64,000 nucleotides of DNA from Wurfbainia villosa (taxonomy: Eukaryota > Streptophyta > Magnoliopsida > Zingiberales > Zingiberaceae): positions 64,814,325-64,878,324 of the forward strand of contig CM046005.1 of assembly GCA_025175895.1 (NCBI GenBank). The letters are read 5' to 3'. Position numbers and translations under genes: made by a program. Below the pieces are notes generated by a model. It did not search any database and was not told the DNA's origin. It was given only the letters and a program-made list of their open reading frames with translations. This document shows positions 33,048 through 45,642 of the stretch, one piece after another; positions within the stretch are counted from its first letter, which is position 1; each line of letters starts with the position of its first letter.

Positions 33048-35381
33048 ATGGAAGTCCAAGGACAATTGGGATGGGATATCAACACCCCAATTCCGTATGC
33101 CTTCTATGGACAAGAAGGTTTCAATTCTTGGAAGGCGAGAATTGAAGATTTTTTGATGATGAGAGACCTTGAGGAGTGGTCCATTTTGATGGAAGGATTT
33201 GAATATCCTAAGGGACCAAAGTGAGGGTTTCTCAAGAAGAAGAAATGGAGTGAGGAGCAACTCCAACAATTCGATAAAAACAAGAAGGTAATCAAATTCA
33301 TTTTTGATTTAATTCCTAATGACCTCTTGTGTAGCCTAAGTGACTATGTGGATGCCAAGGAGCTATGGAGCGATTTGGCCAAGCTCCATGAAAGTCTATC
33401 ATCGGTCCAAGAAGAAGGACCATCACCCTCTCAAGCTCAAGAAGAAACATCCGAAGAGCTAGAGGATTCGGAGGTTGATAGGGAATCAACATCCGGATCT
33501 GAAGAGGGAGAAGCGGTGGAAGAAGTGGAGGAGGCATCCACCTCTAGGATTAAGGAGGAGAGATCATCCACACCGGAGCCGGAACCGATTCAAGAAGAAG
33601 TCTCAACCTCCGGGAGGAATGAAGAATCCACTTCAATCACCACAACCACCCTAGGTAACTCAAACACTCTAATTTCAAATAAAATCCATATAATGTGTTT
33701 TAAGTGTAGGGAGTATGGGCACTACAAGAGCAAGTGCCCAAAGAAGGTCAGAAATGCTCCTTCAGCACCAAAAGTCAAGGATGTCGGTTCCCCATCACCC
33801 AAAGGCAAGGAGCACATCATATGCTTCAAGTGCAATTCAAAAGGACATTATAGGAATCTGTTGGGAGTATGGGGAATACAATCAAAGTCCCACATTGGTA
33901 AGACATGGAAAAGATCATGTGCTTATAAGAAAAAAGATATCTCCATTGGGATGAGGCCTTTTGGGTAAAGCCCAAAAATAAAACCATGAGGGCTTAGGCC
34001 CAAAGTGGACAATATCATGTCATTGTGGAGATATGTGGAGCTTATAAGCACTAACAATTGGTATCAGAGCCATGGTCCATGTCAAGCCATGAACCTCGAA
34101 CGAAGAAAGTTGAGCTCCCACGTCCGGATCAAGAGAACCAGACATCAGGAAGGAAGTCTAGTTGGGTCGGGGGGACCGAACAACTGGCAGAAAGTCCTGG
34201 TGGGTTGAAGATCGGACATCAAGCAGAGAAAATCCTTCGAGGAGGGATAGGCTTGAGGGGGGGCCCAATGTGGTCCTTCGTTTGAGGGGGGGATTGTTGG
34301 GAGTATGGGGAATACAATCAAAGTCCCACATTGGTAAGACATGGAAAAGATCATGTGCTTATAAGAAAAAAGATATCTCCATTGGGATGAGACCTTTTGG
34401 GTAAAGCCCAAAAATAAAACCATGAGGGCTTAGGCCCAAAGTGGACAATATCATGTCATTGTGGAGATATGTGGAGCTTATAAGCACTAACAGAATCAAT
34501 GTCCTAGGGGGAACAAAAAGACCTAAAATGGAGCATCACAAGTAGGGGGAGCCACTAAGGCAAACCCTAAGGTATATTTTAATAATGCTTTTTCTTTGGT
34601 CAATAGACAAAAGCATGCTAGGAATTTTAATTCTCTTGCAATTTATGAAAAGCATACTAATAGAAATAAATACTTGTGTTTAGGAGCTAAAAGTGTCCAC
34701 TTAGGAAATAAGGAGAAATTTAGGACTAATGTCCCTAAAAGTACCTTACCTGGGGAATCTATCAAGAAAATACAAGAGCACCTAGGTTTGAATCCCAAGT
34801 GGACTAGGCATATGCCTAGGAAGTCCCATGCCCAAAGACCAAATCAAACTTCTAAAATTGGGCAATTAGAATTAGAGAACCAAGCCTTGAGGTCAAGGCT
34901 TGAAAAACTTGAGAAGACCCTTAGGAATATACAAAATCAAGTTCAAGGGTCTAGTGGTCTAAGTCAAGGGTCCAAAAGTCAAAGTCAACATCTAGGACCT
35001 AAGAGTCAAAAGTCAACCAAGGGTAAGAATGGTTTGGGTCACAAACCTAAGCCTAAGGTGGCTTACCATAGTGTTCCATTTGATTATGGAACACAAACTA
35101 GGTCTAAGAAGACCAAGGTCAATAGGGAAGTCATCCCTAAGTTTGACCAAAGGTTGTGCCTAGTGGCTAGGATTTCTAGGAAACCTAGGGTGGCCACTAA
35201 GAAGGTTGCAAGGGGAGTTACCCCTAGAGTCAACCTAGGTAAGACCACCATGACCAAGGCTACCAAGCCTAGAAGAGTCATTAGGAAGGTATCTAGGGAG
35301 GTTATCCCTAAGGAATACCTAATTAATCCTAGGAGCTCAAATAGGTTTTGGGTTCCTAAGAGCATGATTGATTCATGCTAG
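33048..35381 (+). pseudogene. gag: Gag of gag-only element copy 2, with two stops and a TRIM insertion
   Basis: ATG at 33048 begins the same protein as in copy 1 (MEVQGQLGWDIN). A TGA at 33222-33224 replaces GGA of copy 1. The frame then stays open to 33858 (first knuckle CFKCREYGHYKSKC), where a 634-bp TRIM interrupts the second knuckle (CFKCNSKGHYRN). After the TRIM and its duplication the original frame resumes, has one more stop (TAA at 34524-34526), and runs through the coiled coil and basic tail to NRFWVPKSMIDSC at 35381. No frameshift is seen: damage is two point changes and one insertion, so the coding region decayed recently. Confidence 0.85.
33859..34492 (+). mobile_element. TRIM (miniature LTR element), copy 1
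   Basis: 634 bp with LTRs of 198 bp each (33859-34056 and 34295-34492), TGTTGGGAGTATGGGG..GCACTAACA. I see a single difference between them (GAGGCC against GAGACC). Perfect duplications GAATC lie at 33854-33858 and 34493-34497. A primer site TGGTATCAGAGCC is at 34059-34071 and a G-rich polypurine tract precedes the second LTR. The interior is 238 bp and non-coding. A second copy is at 44584. No 5S rRNA-like boxes were seen, so it does not look like the Cassandra family. Confidence 0.92.
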
Positions 35382-37237
35382 ATAGGTTTTGGGTGTGTCA
35401 ACCTTGATTGGGTGGGTAGTTAACTCAACCATGATAAAGGTGACACTTTAGGATTATTTTCAAGGTTATGGTTACCTTGGGAATATGTTTTGATTTTAAT
35501 CCTAAAAGATTTTAGGATGTGCCAATATATTTTGAGAAGTTTTGATAAAATGATCAAACTGACACAATTTAGGTTCAAAGGTCTTAGTGTGCCATTTTGG
35601 GTTTTTGGCACATTTGGGAGAACTTAGGGTAATATGGCAAAACAAACCTAATTATATGAAATGACAACAAATATTAAAATTTAGGTATCATTATACCTAT
35701 ATATTTTATATGTCATGCCTTGTTTGCCATATGCCATGTCATGACATCATGTCTATCTTTATCACTTATATGTCATGATTATGTTTAGGAATTAGGTTTG
35801 AATGTCATGTGCTTTAGTTTTATATCATATGCCATGACATCATGATCATTGGCCATGTTTTATTTTTGCTATTATAATGCCATGATCATTTCATGCATTT
35901 AATTGATTAAAATTGATTTAAGGACAATGACATGACTTGGAGTCCCATTTATAAGGGAATCAAGTAGAGTTGCCTTAGAAAAATACATGAAACCCTAGTT
36001 TAGGGAGAACAAAATCCACATCTCACATTACATTGACATGTATGTGTATTTTATACACCCTAGATACATGTGAGATGCTAGGGTATGAGTTGAGTTCAAG
36101 GTGCATAGTTTTTGCATCTAGAAGAACTAAAACTCATCTAATTTCAATGGTGGATCTTTGGGAAAGCTTGTGTACAAGTCATGTACATAGAGCCCAAGGG
36201 ATATGATCCAAAATAAGGTTTTGAAAACTTTTTAAAATCTTTTTAGAAAACCCTGGTGAAGCCTATCTTTTGATAGCAATCACCATTGATGAGATTGATA
36301 CAAAGTGAGCTAAAACATTGAAGTTTTTCTTCACTTTTGGATTTTGTATCAATTTTGATATTTTATGGGTAAAATAATTTTCAAATATTTTTCACCCATT
36401 GTATTAACTATAAGTAATATACGTATCAAATTTCGTGATTTTTCGATATACGTAGAATTACTTATGCTTTTTCAAATTTCGATTCTAATAGTTAAAATTC
36501 GGAAATTTTCATATCGATCAGCCCTTGGTGGCGATCGGATGATGTGTGTCACGATCGATTCTTGTAAGAAGTCATTTGCCGAAGTCTGATTTCGGGCTAA
36601 CAAGGTTTGTTTAGCTTAATTTCAGCCATGGTAAAGGTCCCTAACCATTCCTAACCCTAAGATATGCTTTGGGAAGCATTATAAAGGGTGAAAATCCATT
36701 GGATATGGATTAGGAGAGGTGTTAGGTCAAAGTATCAAATTTAGGGTGTGGAAAGTTCAAGTTTGAACTTAGAACCTTGATTTTGATGGTTTAGAGTTCC
36801 TATTGGCTTAGGGACTTCCCAAGGACATTGTTGGTGCAATGGTCAAGGGGGAGCAAGCCTTTAGGGGGAGTTATCCATCTTGGGATGATGGATGTGTTTC
36901 TCTTCTTGGAGTGGGAGAAGTTATTGGGAGAGTATCATCAATTGGAAAAATTGATGGGATTTTGAGAAACCCAATTTGGAAATTGGGAGAGAATATAGGA
37001 TTGCCTTTCTTGAGTGATATGGAACTTATCACTAGGAAGATGGCAGACATCCTAGGTATTTTTGGATCAAGGGGGAGATTGTAAGATCTCATTGGGACAT
37101 GAGACATTGACCTCCTTGGAGAGATAACCTTTTTGATGTATGTCAAAAAGGGGGAGAAAGTGAAATTACCAATTTGGGAAATCGGTAAGGGAATTTGAGT
37201 TAGGGGTCTAACTCAAGGTTTGTTTTTGTCAAACATC
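35382..37237 (+). other. Non-coding 3' region of gag-only element copy 2
   Basis: Counterpart of 6360-8202 with the same landmarks and purine tracts; no coding potential. The patch at 36505-36580 carries GATCG-type words where the inverted copy (55295-55370) has GTCGAC palindromes. Confidence 0.6.
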
Positions 37238-37251
37238 AAAAAGGGGGAGAT

Positions 37252-38770
37252 TGTTGGTGCAATCGGCCCAGGTCACGATTGACCAAACTCGAGTTTGACT
37301 CGAGTGATGTTTTGATGTTTGACAAAGTGGTTTGACATTGATGTTGGACATTGATGTCAGTTAAAATGTTGGGGAGATTGTTGGAGCAATCGACCTAGGT
37401 TATAATTGACTAGACTCGAGTTTGACTCGAGGGAGACTTTGATGGTTGACTAGGGTTGACCATGTGATTATGGGAAAGTCCAAGCATGGGTCTTGGCAAG
37501 GTAAAGTCCAAGTCATGGGTACTTGGCAAGGTAAAGTCCAAGTCATGGGTATTTGGCATGGAAAGTCCAAGTGGGACACTTGGCATTTGGGAAAGTCCAA
37601 GTCTTGAGTACTTGGCATGGGAAGTCCAAGCATGGGTCTTGGCACATGGAAAGTCCAACATGGGTTGGCAAAGGAAAGTCCAAGCTTGAGTCTTGACATT
37701 TGAGAACTCCAAGGGGTTTGATATTGGCGGCGTAAAGTCCAAGCGAAGACTTGGCGGCATAAGTCCAATGTGCCTTGGCGGTGTAGACACCGTTAGCATG
37801 ACATAGCCGATGGAAGCACATGGAGACTAGCGCGATGGATGAACAAGTCATGGATGACTTGGAGGGATCCGAGAGGCGTAAGGCTGATGGAGGTGGCTAG
37901 AAGGCTTAGGTCTAGGCTAAGGGTGGTCTAGCAAGTATGGGGACACCATACTTGAGTTAAAACCTCATTTTTGAGGTTGGCAGTCAACTGGAATTATGGC
38001 CGGTTCGACTGTCGTGAGTTGACTGTCATTTAAGAGCTGAAAATGCTCTGCGATCAGCCAAAGGTCGACGATCATTGCCGATTGATGTCGGGCACGAGAA
38101 TGCTCCGTGCCGAGGTCGACGGCTCACGGTCTCAATGATCGGCCAATCTTGTGATCGACTTCCAAGAGTCCCGTTGGAACTTGTCCGATGTGGATTGAGT
38201 CGTTGTCTCACAGCTACAGTGTTGGCAGTCGACTAGGGACTTATGACAGTCGACTGCCAGGCGGAAATCCAGCCCGATGGAGGATAAAAGCAGCTGTTCG
38301 TGGAAGGCTCGATCATCAGTTCTTGGGGAGCTTTCTTGAGGCGATTTGCAGGTGCATTTCAGGGCCCTTCAACCTCATCCAAGCAACCAACAAGCAAAGC
38401 ACTCAAACCCTAGTTTTGTAAAGTGTTCTTTACATTTCATTTGTATTTTCTTGTATTTCTTTCGTTTATTGTTGTAAATGTTTGTACGAGGTTTCTCCGC
38501 CTCCGACTTGTTGTCGAGAAGGAGTTTATTGATTAGTGATTGCATTGGCGTAGCTAGAGCTCGTTAGAGCTCAATCCGTGGAGTAGGAACCGTTCGGTTC
38601 CGAACCACGTTATATCCTTGTGTTCGTGATTGTATCTTTTCGTTATTGCTTTTATTATTTCTATTCCGCTGCGCATAACGAGTTTTGTAGAGATGATCGT
38701 GAACGAATTCCATCTACGTACGGGCAATGCGCTATTCACCCCCCCTCTTGCGGGCGCACAGGTCCTAACA
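37252..38770 (+). repeat. 3' LTR of gag-only element copy 2
   Basis: Starts TGTTGGTGC directly after AAAAAGGGGGAGAT and ends GGTCCTAACA; differs from the 5' LTR mainly by one hairpin unit and in the palindrome patch (37975-38280). Confidence 0.85.
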
Positions 38771-38889
38771 CCCTTATCAACAGTCGATTGATGTCAGGCA
38801 GTCGACTAACTAGTCGACTACCAAAGCTTCTGTACTCGTATCCACTTAAATCAGTCGACAGTCGACTGACTAGTCGACTACCAAAGCTT

Positions 38890-41800
38890 TGTAGGGGATC
38901 TCGTGACCGCTAGAGGGAGGGTGAATAGCGCGTTGTCGTATGTCGATGGATTACGATCGCGATCGCGTCTATAAATCGTGTTAGTGCGCAGCAGAATAAT
39001 GATAATAACAAAAACAAAATGCACAATCACACAATTACACAATGATATAACGTGGTTCAGAATCGAATGGTTTCTACTCCACGAATTGGGCTCTAAAAGC
39101 CCTAGCAATGCAAACACGCACCACTAATCACAAATACTCTTTCTCGGAATAATCCGGAGGTGGAGAAACCTCATACAAATGATTACAACCATAATACGAA
39201 ATACAACAAGCAAATACAAATAGATACAACAAAAGAAATGCAAAGAAAATTTTACAATCGATTTTTTGGAAGTTTTCTTATTTGGTTGGTTGAGTTGCAC
39301 TTGGAGACCCTGAATTACACCAGCAATTCGCCCCAAAACTCCTCAAAGAACCATTAGTGAATCCACCCTCCACGAGCTCCCTTTAAAGCTACTCCTTGGG
39401 CTGGATTTTGCCTAGCAGTCGAATGATCGGGACCATCAGTCGACTGACCCTGTAGCCATTGTCTCACAACGACACGAAACACGTCGGATAAGTCCAACGG
39501 ATACACCATCAGTCGACTGATGGCTCAATCAGTCGAGTGTTTGGTCCGATCACTCGATTGGAGAGTCTTCTATGCTCGAAATCCCGACCATTAGTTGACT
39601 GATCACAAGATCAGTCGACTGCTCGGGCCAGCAGTCGACTGCCAGAGCACTTCCCGCAGTCAAACCATAGTTGACTCCCATCAGTCGACTAACCATAGTT
39701 TCAGTCGACTGATACACCTCAAACATGAAGTTTTAACCCAAGTATAGTGCCCCCATACTTGATAGACCACCCTTAGCCTAGACCTAAGCCTTCTAGCCAC
39801 CTCCATCAACCTCACGCCTATCAGATTCCTCCAATTCATCCATGACTTGTTCATCCATACGCTAGCCTTTAGGTGCTTCCATCGGTTATTATCACGCTAA
39901 CGGTGTCTACACTGGCAAGGCACATTGGACTTACATTGCCAAGACTCCCGCTTGGACTTTTCACCACCAACTATTGGACTTATGCTGCCAAGACTCCCGC
40001 TTGGACTTTACGCCGCCAATATCAAACCCCTTGGACTTTTCAAATGCCAAGACTCAAGCTTGGACTTTCCCTTTTCAACCCATGTTGGACTTTCCATGCC
40101 AAGACTCATGCTTGGACTTTTCCTTGCCAAGACCCATGCTTGGACTTTACATGCCAAGTGCTCAAGACTTGGACTTTCCCAATGTCAAGTGTCCCACTTG
40201 GACTTTCCATGCCAAATACCCATGACTTGGACTTTGCCATGACAATCACACTGTCATATGTTTTCGTCGAACATCAAAACATTGCTTGAGTCAAACTCGA
40301 GTTCGATTAATCGTGACTGTTGGAGAAATGTTGACTGCTAGAGAGGGGGAGAATAGCGTCGATTCATTGCGTGATGGAATTCGTTCTCGTTCATCTACAA
40401 ACTTCGTTAGTGCGCAGCAGAATAATAATAATAAAGCAATAACGAAATAGACAAATACGCAAACACAAATATTTAACGTGGTTCAGAACCGAACGGTTCC
40501 TACTCCACGGATCGAGCTCTAAAGAGCTCTAGCGATGTCAATCACACACCACTATGCAATAACTCCTCGACACAAGTCGGAGGTGGAGAAACCTCGTATA
40601 ATAGTTTACAACAATAAACTAAATACAACAAGCAAATACAATATGAAATACAACAAGAGATGCAAAGAAAACTTTACACAAAAACTCTTTTGAATGCTTG
40701 CTTGCTAGGTTGATCGAGTAACACTTGGATACCCTGAATTGCAGCAGCAACTCGCCCCAAAACACCTCAAAGAACCTTGGTGAAATCCTCCTCCATGAGC
40801 TCCATTTAAAGCTTCTTCTTGGGCTAGAAATCGTCGATCAGTCGACTGCTTGAGACCATCAGTCGACTGATGTCAGTATTTTCATGAGACAATGGCTAGA
40901 TCCACGCTGAAAAAATCCAACGGATTCATCATCAGTCGACTGATCGAGCCTCCACTCATCGCTAACTAGCGATCAGTCGACTCCATTTTATGCCCAAAAA
41001 CCTAGCACCCGATCATTGCTCGGCCATCGATCGCCAAAGGTCGCATTCTTGGGCCAATTCCCGTAGTCAAACCTTAGTTTACTCACACCAGTTGACTGAT
41101 ACACCTTAAAAATGAGGTTTTAACCTCAAACATGAGGTTTAACCCAAGTATGGTGCCCCCATACTTGCTAGACCACCCGTAGCCTAGACCTAAGCCTTCT
41201 AGCCACCTCCGTCAGCCTCCCGCCTCTCGGATCCCTCCAAGTCATCCATGACTTATTCATCCATTGCATTTGCCTTCAGGTGCTTCCATCGGCTATGTCA
41301 TGCTAACGGTGTCTACACCGCCAAGGCATATTGGACTTACGCTGCCAAGACTCCGCTTGGACTTTACGCCGCCAACCATTGGACTTATGCTGTCAAGACT
41401 CCTGCTTGGACTTTACACCGCCAATATCAAACCCCTTGGACTTCTCAAATGCCAATACTCAAGCTTGGACTTTTCCTTGCCAACCCATGTTGGACTTTCT
41501 ATGCCAAGACCCATGCTTGGACTTTTCCTTGCCAACCCATGTTGGACTTTCCATGCTAAGACCCATGCTTGGACTTTCCTTGTCAAGACCCATGCTTGGA
41601 CTTTTCCTTGCCAAGACCCATGCTTGGACTTTACATGCCAAGTACTCAAGACTTGGACTTTCCATGACATGGTCAACTCCAGTCAACCATCAAAATCCCC
41701 CTCGAGTCAAACTCGAGTCCGGTCAATCATGACCCGGGTTGATTGCTCCAACAATCTCCCCAAAACATTATCAGACATCAATGTCAAACATTGATGTTAA

Positions 41801-41905
41801 ACTTCCATGTCAAACATCAAAACATCACTCGAGTCAAACTCGAGTCTGGTCAATCGTGATCTGGGCCGATTGCACCAACAGTGACCTGGGCCGATTATAC
41901 CAACA
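38890..41905 (-). repeat. Reverse-oriented solo LTR (LTR B), itself interrupted
   Basis: Begins TGTAGGGGATCTCG, ends GATTATACCAACA, with perfect AGCTT duplications (38885-38889, 41906-41910). Body is 38890-40317 plus 41886-41905; the gap is LTR C. Rich in CAGTCGACTG (39420-39720) and in inverted hairpin units (39905-40240). Confidence 0.88.
40318..41880 (-). repeat. Reverse-oriented solo LTR (LTR C) inside LTR B
   Basis: 1563 bp from TGTTGGAGAAATG to CCGATTGCACCAACA with perfect GTGAC duplications (40313-40317, 41881-41885). It inserted 20 bp from the end of LTR B. It holds the family's hairpin-unit array (41330-41660) and GTCGAC palindromes (40840-40980). Confidence 0.9.
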
Positions 41906-42800
41906 AGCTTCTGTGCTCGTGTCCACTTAAATCAGTCAACATCCCTCCATGGCAGCTGACTGCCCAAGGCCAATCGATTGCCAAAGCTTCATTCCAACAA
42001 TTTGAAGCTCAGTCGACTACTTGACCAGTCGACTGATTCAAGTTGACTAGGCTGCTAAGTATTGCACACTTGGCCAGTCGACTAGTCCATAACTCCAGTC
42101 TACTGATAAACCTCAATAATGAGGTTTAACCCAAGTATGATCCCCTCATACTTGATAGACCACCCTTAGCCTAAGCCTTCTAGCCACCTTCATTAGCCTC
42201 ACGTCTATCGGATCCCTTCAAATCATTCATGACTTATTCATCTATATGCTAGCCTTCAGGTGCTTTCATTGGCTATTGCCATGCTAATCGGGTCTACTTT
42301 GCCAAAGTACATTTAGACTTATGCTACCAAGATACACGCTTGGACTTTACGCTGCCAAACATTGGACTTATGTTGCCAAGACTACAACTTGAACTTTACG
42401 TCGCCAATATCACACCCTTGGAATTCCCAAATGCCAAGCATCCATACTTGGACTTTCACTGTCAAAGTTCACTTGGACTTTACCCTGTTAAGACTACATT
42501 CTTGGACTTATGCTGCCAAGACATTACCTTTGGACTTCCCATACCAAGTACCCATAACTTGGACTTTACCATTACCAAGACCCATGCTTGGACTTTTCCT
42601 TTACCAAGACCCATGCTTGGACTTTCCATACCAAGTACTCAAGACTTGGACTTTCTATGCCAAGTACACAATGCTTGGATTTCTCAAATGTCAAGACTAT
42701 TCTTGGACTTCCTATGACAATCACATTGTCATACGTTTTGTCGAACATCAAAATACTACTCGAGTCTGATCAATCGTGACCTGGGTCGATTGCACCAACA

Positions 42801-42852
42801 ATCTCTCTCTTTTTTATGTTTGATAAAACTTTTAAGTTAGGCTAACCAAAAA
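42801..42852 (-). other. Start of the interior of the minus-strand element owning LTR A
   Basis: The inverse polypurine-like ATCTCTCTCTTTTTT follows LTR A; similar TTTTTGATGTTTGA-type wording borders the other family members. Cut after 52 bp by the LTR beginning TGTTAGGG. Confidence 0.5.
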
Positions 42853-43819
42853 TGTTAGGGCAATCAACCCATGTATGATGTGGTTTTGATGTGCATGGCA
42901 AAGGGTTTAAGTTAGGTTGTTATGTCTATTTGATATGTGTGTTGAAGTCGTGCAGGACTTAGTAATTCACACATGGGATTGGCTTGATGTTAGCATTGGT
43001 GAGTTCACCATCTCATGGCTCGGGTCCTTGAGTCAGTGAAGGATGTCATTGCGAATCTGTACGCTTGGTGCATCCGAGGGACCACCGGACGAGCAACATT
43101 GGAGTGAAGCCAAGGAAGTAGACTTCAGGGCGAGATGCGAAGGATGACATTGCGAAGTCGTGTGCTTGGTGCATCCGAGGGACATGGTCGGACGAAGAGA
43201 ACTTCGGCGAGGGACTTCAAGGGAGATGAGAGAATGAGCAAAGTGTAACGTAGCTCATAGATGAACTTGGTCGAATGGCTAAGTCAAGAGGCAGACGCTC
43301 AACCAAGTGGGTTGAGGTTTTACCCGACCGTCGGATGCTCAAACATTGGCATTTGAGGTTTTACCTGACACCAGTTGATTGATATAGATATCAGTCGACT
43401 GCTCTGGGTCGATGGCACTCGACTGGTGCTCGACCGGTGTTTGACCAAAGCTTTTCTGGCCAAACAGTTGATTGCTAGGGTTTGACAATCGACTGCTCAA
43501 CCATCAGTCGACTGCCAAGGGACGACAGTCGACTGATCAAGGTAAAGTCGGGCACACAAGGTTTTGGAGTCGACTGGAAGATCAGTCGACTGATGTGGAT
43601 GATTAGTCGACTGATGTGGGAGCCTTTGGCTGGAAGCCAACGTGGATAAGGCCGTTGTGAGGCAACGACTACAACAACAGTCGACTGATCGTGCCCAACG
43701 AGAAGAATGGTCTCTTCCCTATAAGAAGAGGCCTTAGGCCACTTTGGGAGGTTAATGCTTCTACTCTAAACTTCTCCCAAAGTGCCCAAATAGTTTTTAC
43801 TCCTCTTACTTTCTTTTAT
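42853..43819 (+). repeat. Partial plus-strand LTR (LTR J)
   Basis: Begins TGTTAGGGCAATCAACCC and carries the family's general design (CAGTCGACTG cluster 43390-43690, TATAAGAAGAGG at about 43720, a leader with CTTCTCCCAAAGTGCCC). It stops at 43819 where a reverse LTR starts TGTAGAAGATTCG. The rest should lie beyond the window. Confidence 0.55.
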
Positions 43820-44583
43820 TGTAGAAGATTCGTTGACCGCTAGAGGGAGGGTGAATAGCTCGTTTCGATATGTCGATGGAATTCGTTTGTTCTTGTCTCT
43901 ACAATCTTCGTTAGCGCAGCGGAATATATATAATAGCAATAACAAAAACTAATACAAACACAAGTACGCAAGGATGTAACATGGTTCAGAACCGAAAGGT
44001 TCCTACTCCACGGATCGAGCTCTAAAGATGTCAATGACACACCACTAATAAACACTCCTTATCGACACAAGTCGGAGGCAGAGAAACCCCTTACAATGAT
44101 TACACTAAGTAATACGAAAGATACAAGCTAATACAAGTATGAAATACAATGAAAGTAAAGAAAAAATACTTTGCAAGAGCACTTTGGTTGCTTGATATTT
44201 AATTGCCTTGGACTAGCCTTGAAGACCCTGATTTGCAACAGCAAATCACTCCAATTCACCCAAGAAAATTGCTGCTCCAAACCTCCTCCACGAGCTCCAT
44301 TTAAAGCTACTTCAGGTGAAATCGCTATCGATCGATCGATTGGGACCATCGATCGTGAAGACACTATTCGTGAGACAACGGTGCAATCCATCTTTGGAAA
44401 AATCCAGCGGATAGGACATCGATCGATTGATCATGTCCATCGGTCGACCGATCGAGCCTTCACTCATTGCTAACCCCAAAGAATCGAGTCGGACTCTATT
44501 CTGTGGCGAAATCCGAGCACAAATCGTGATCACAAGATCGACCGATCAGTCCAAGAGTCGACTTCCCACCTCGCAATGATCGC

Positions 44584-45216
44584 TGTTGGGAGTATGGGGA
44601 ATACAATCAAAGTCCCACATTGGTAAGACATGGAAAAGATCATGTGCTTATAAGAAAAAAGATATCTCCATTGGTATGAGGCCTTTTGGGTAAAGCCCAA
44701 AAACAAAACCATGAGGGCTTAGGCCCAAAGTGGACAATATCATACCATTGTGGAGATATGTGGATCTTATAGGCACTAACAATTGGTATCAGAGCCATGG
44801 TCCATGTCAAGCCATGAACCTCGAACGAAGGAAGTTGAGCTCCCACGTCCGGATCAAGAGAACCAGACATCAGGAAGGAAGTCTAGTTGGGTCGGGGGGA
44901 CCGAACAACTGGCAGGAAGTCCTGGTGGGTTGAAGATCGGACATCAAGCAGAGAAAATCCTTCGAGGAGGGATAGGCTTGAGGGGGGCCCAATGTGGTCC
45001 TTCGTTTGAGGGGGGGATTGTTGGGAGTATGGGGAATACAATCAAAGTCCCACATTGGTAAGACATGGAAAAGATCATGTGCTTATAAGAAAAAAGATAT
45101 CTCCATTGGTATGAGGCCTTTTGGGTAAAGCCCAAAAACAAAACCATGAGGGCTTAGGCCCAAAGTGGACAATATCATACCATTGTGGAGATATGTGGAT
45201 CTTATAGGCACTAACA
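44584..45216 (+). mobile_element. TRIM (miniature LTR element), copy 2
   Basis: Same family as 33859-34492: LTRs 44584-44781 and 45019-45216, both 198 bp and apparently identical. Primer site TGGTATCAGAGCC near 44784, G-rich polypurine tract before 45019. The flanks ATCGC and CTGCC do not form a duplication, unlike copy 1; the left flank lies in a scrambled palindrome patch. Confidence 0.9.
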
Positions 45217-45642
45217 CTGCCCACCTCTGGCAGTCGACTATTAGGGCACTCCCCGCAGTCAACCCCTAGTTGACTCATACCAGTCGACTGCCACATGGTC
45301 CCAGTCGACTGATACACCTCAAACATGAGGTTTTAACCTCAAACATGAGGTTTAACCCAAGTATGGTGCCCCCATACTTGCTAGATCACCCATAGGCTAG
45401 ACCTAAGCCTTCTAGCCACCTCCGTCAGCCTCGCGCCTATCGGATCCCTCCAAGTCATCCATGACTTGTTCATCCATACGCTAGCCTTCAGGTGCTTCCA
45501 TTGGCTATGTCATGCTAACGGTGTCTACACTACCAAGGCATATTGGACTTACGCTGCCAAGACTCCGCTTGGACTTTACGTCGCCAACCATTGGACTTAT
45601 GCTGCCAAGACTTCACCCTTGGACTTTACGCAGCCAATATCA

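Larger units (their letters stand above)
31390..38770 (+). mobile_element. Gag-only (TR-GAG type) element, copy 2
   Basis: 7381 bp flanked by perfect CCCTT duplications (31385-31389, 38771-38775). LTRs 31390-32981 (1592 bp) and 37252-38770 (1519 bp); primer site TGGTATCAGAGCC at 32984; polypurine AAAAAGGGGGAGAT before 37252. Without the TRIM and its duplication (639 bp) the interior is about 3631 bp, almost the same as copy 1, and again has gag only. Confidence 0.85.
30765..42800 (-). repeat. Reverse-oriented SIRE-family LTR split by nested elements (LTR A)
   Basis: LTR sequence occupies about 30765-31389, 38776-38889 and 41911-42800. Its left part has the family signature (TCGCTAGAAGGGGTGAATAGCG, C-rich end inverted). 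Its right part ends GTCGATTGCACCAACA at 42800, the inverse of the family's start. What follows (ATCTCTCTCTTTTTT) is the inverse of a polypurine tract, so this is the 3' LTR of a minus-strand element whose body is cut off by the LTR starting at 42853. The exact left end is uncertain because the terminal TG is not clear. Confidence 0.6.

Noticed and set aside
33859..34492. Cassandra-type TRIM with a 5S rRNA promoter
   Set aside because: No 5S-like internal boxes were found in the 198-bp LTRs, so it was called a generic TRIM.
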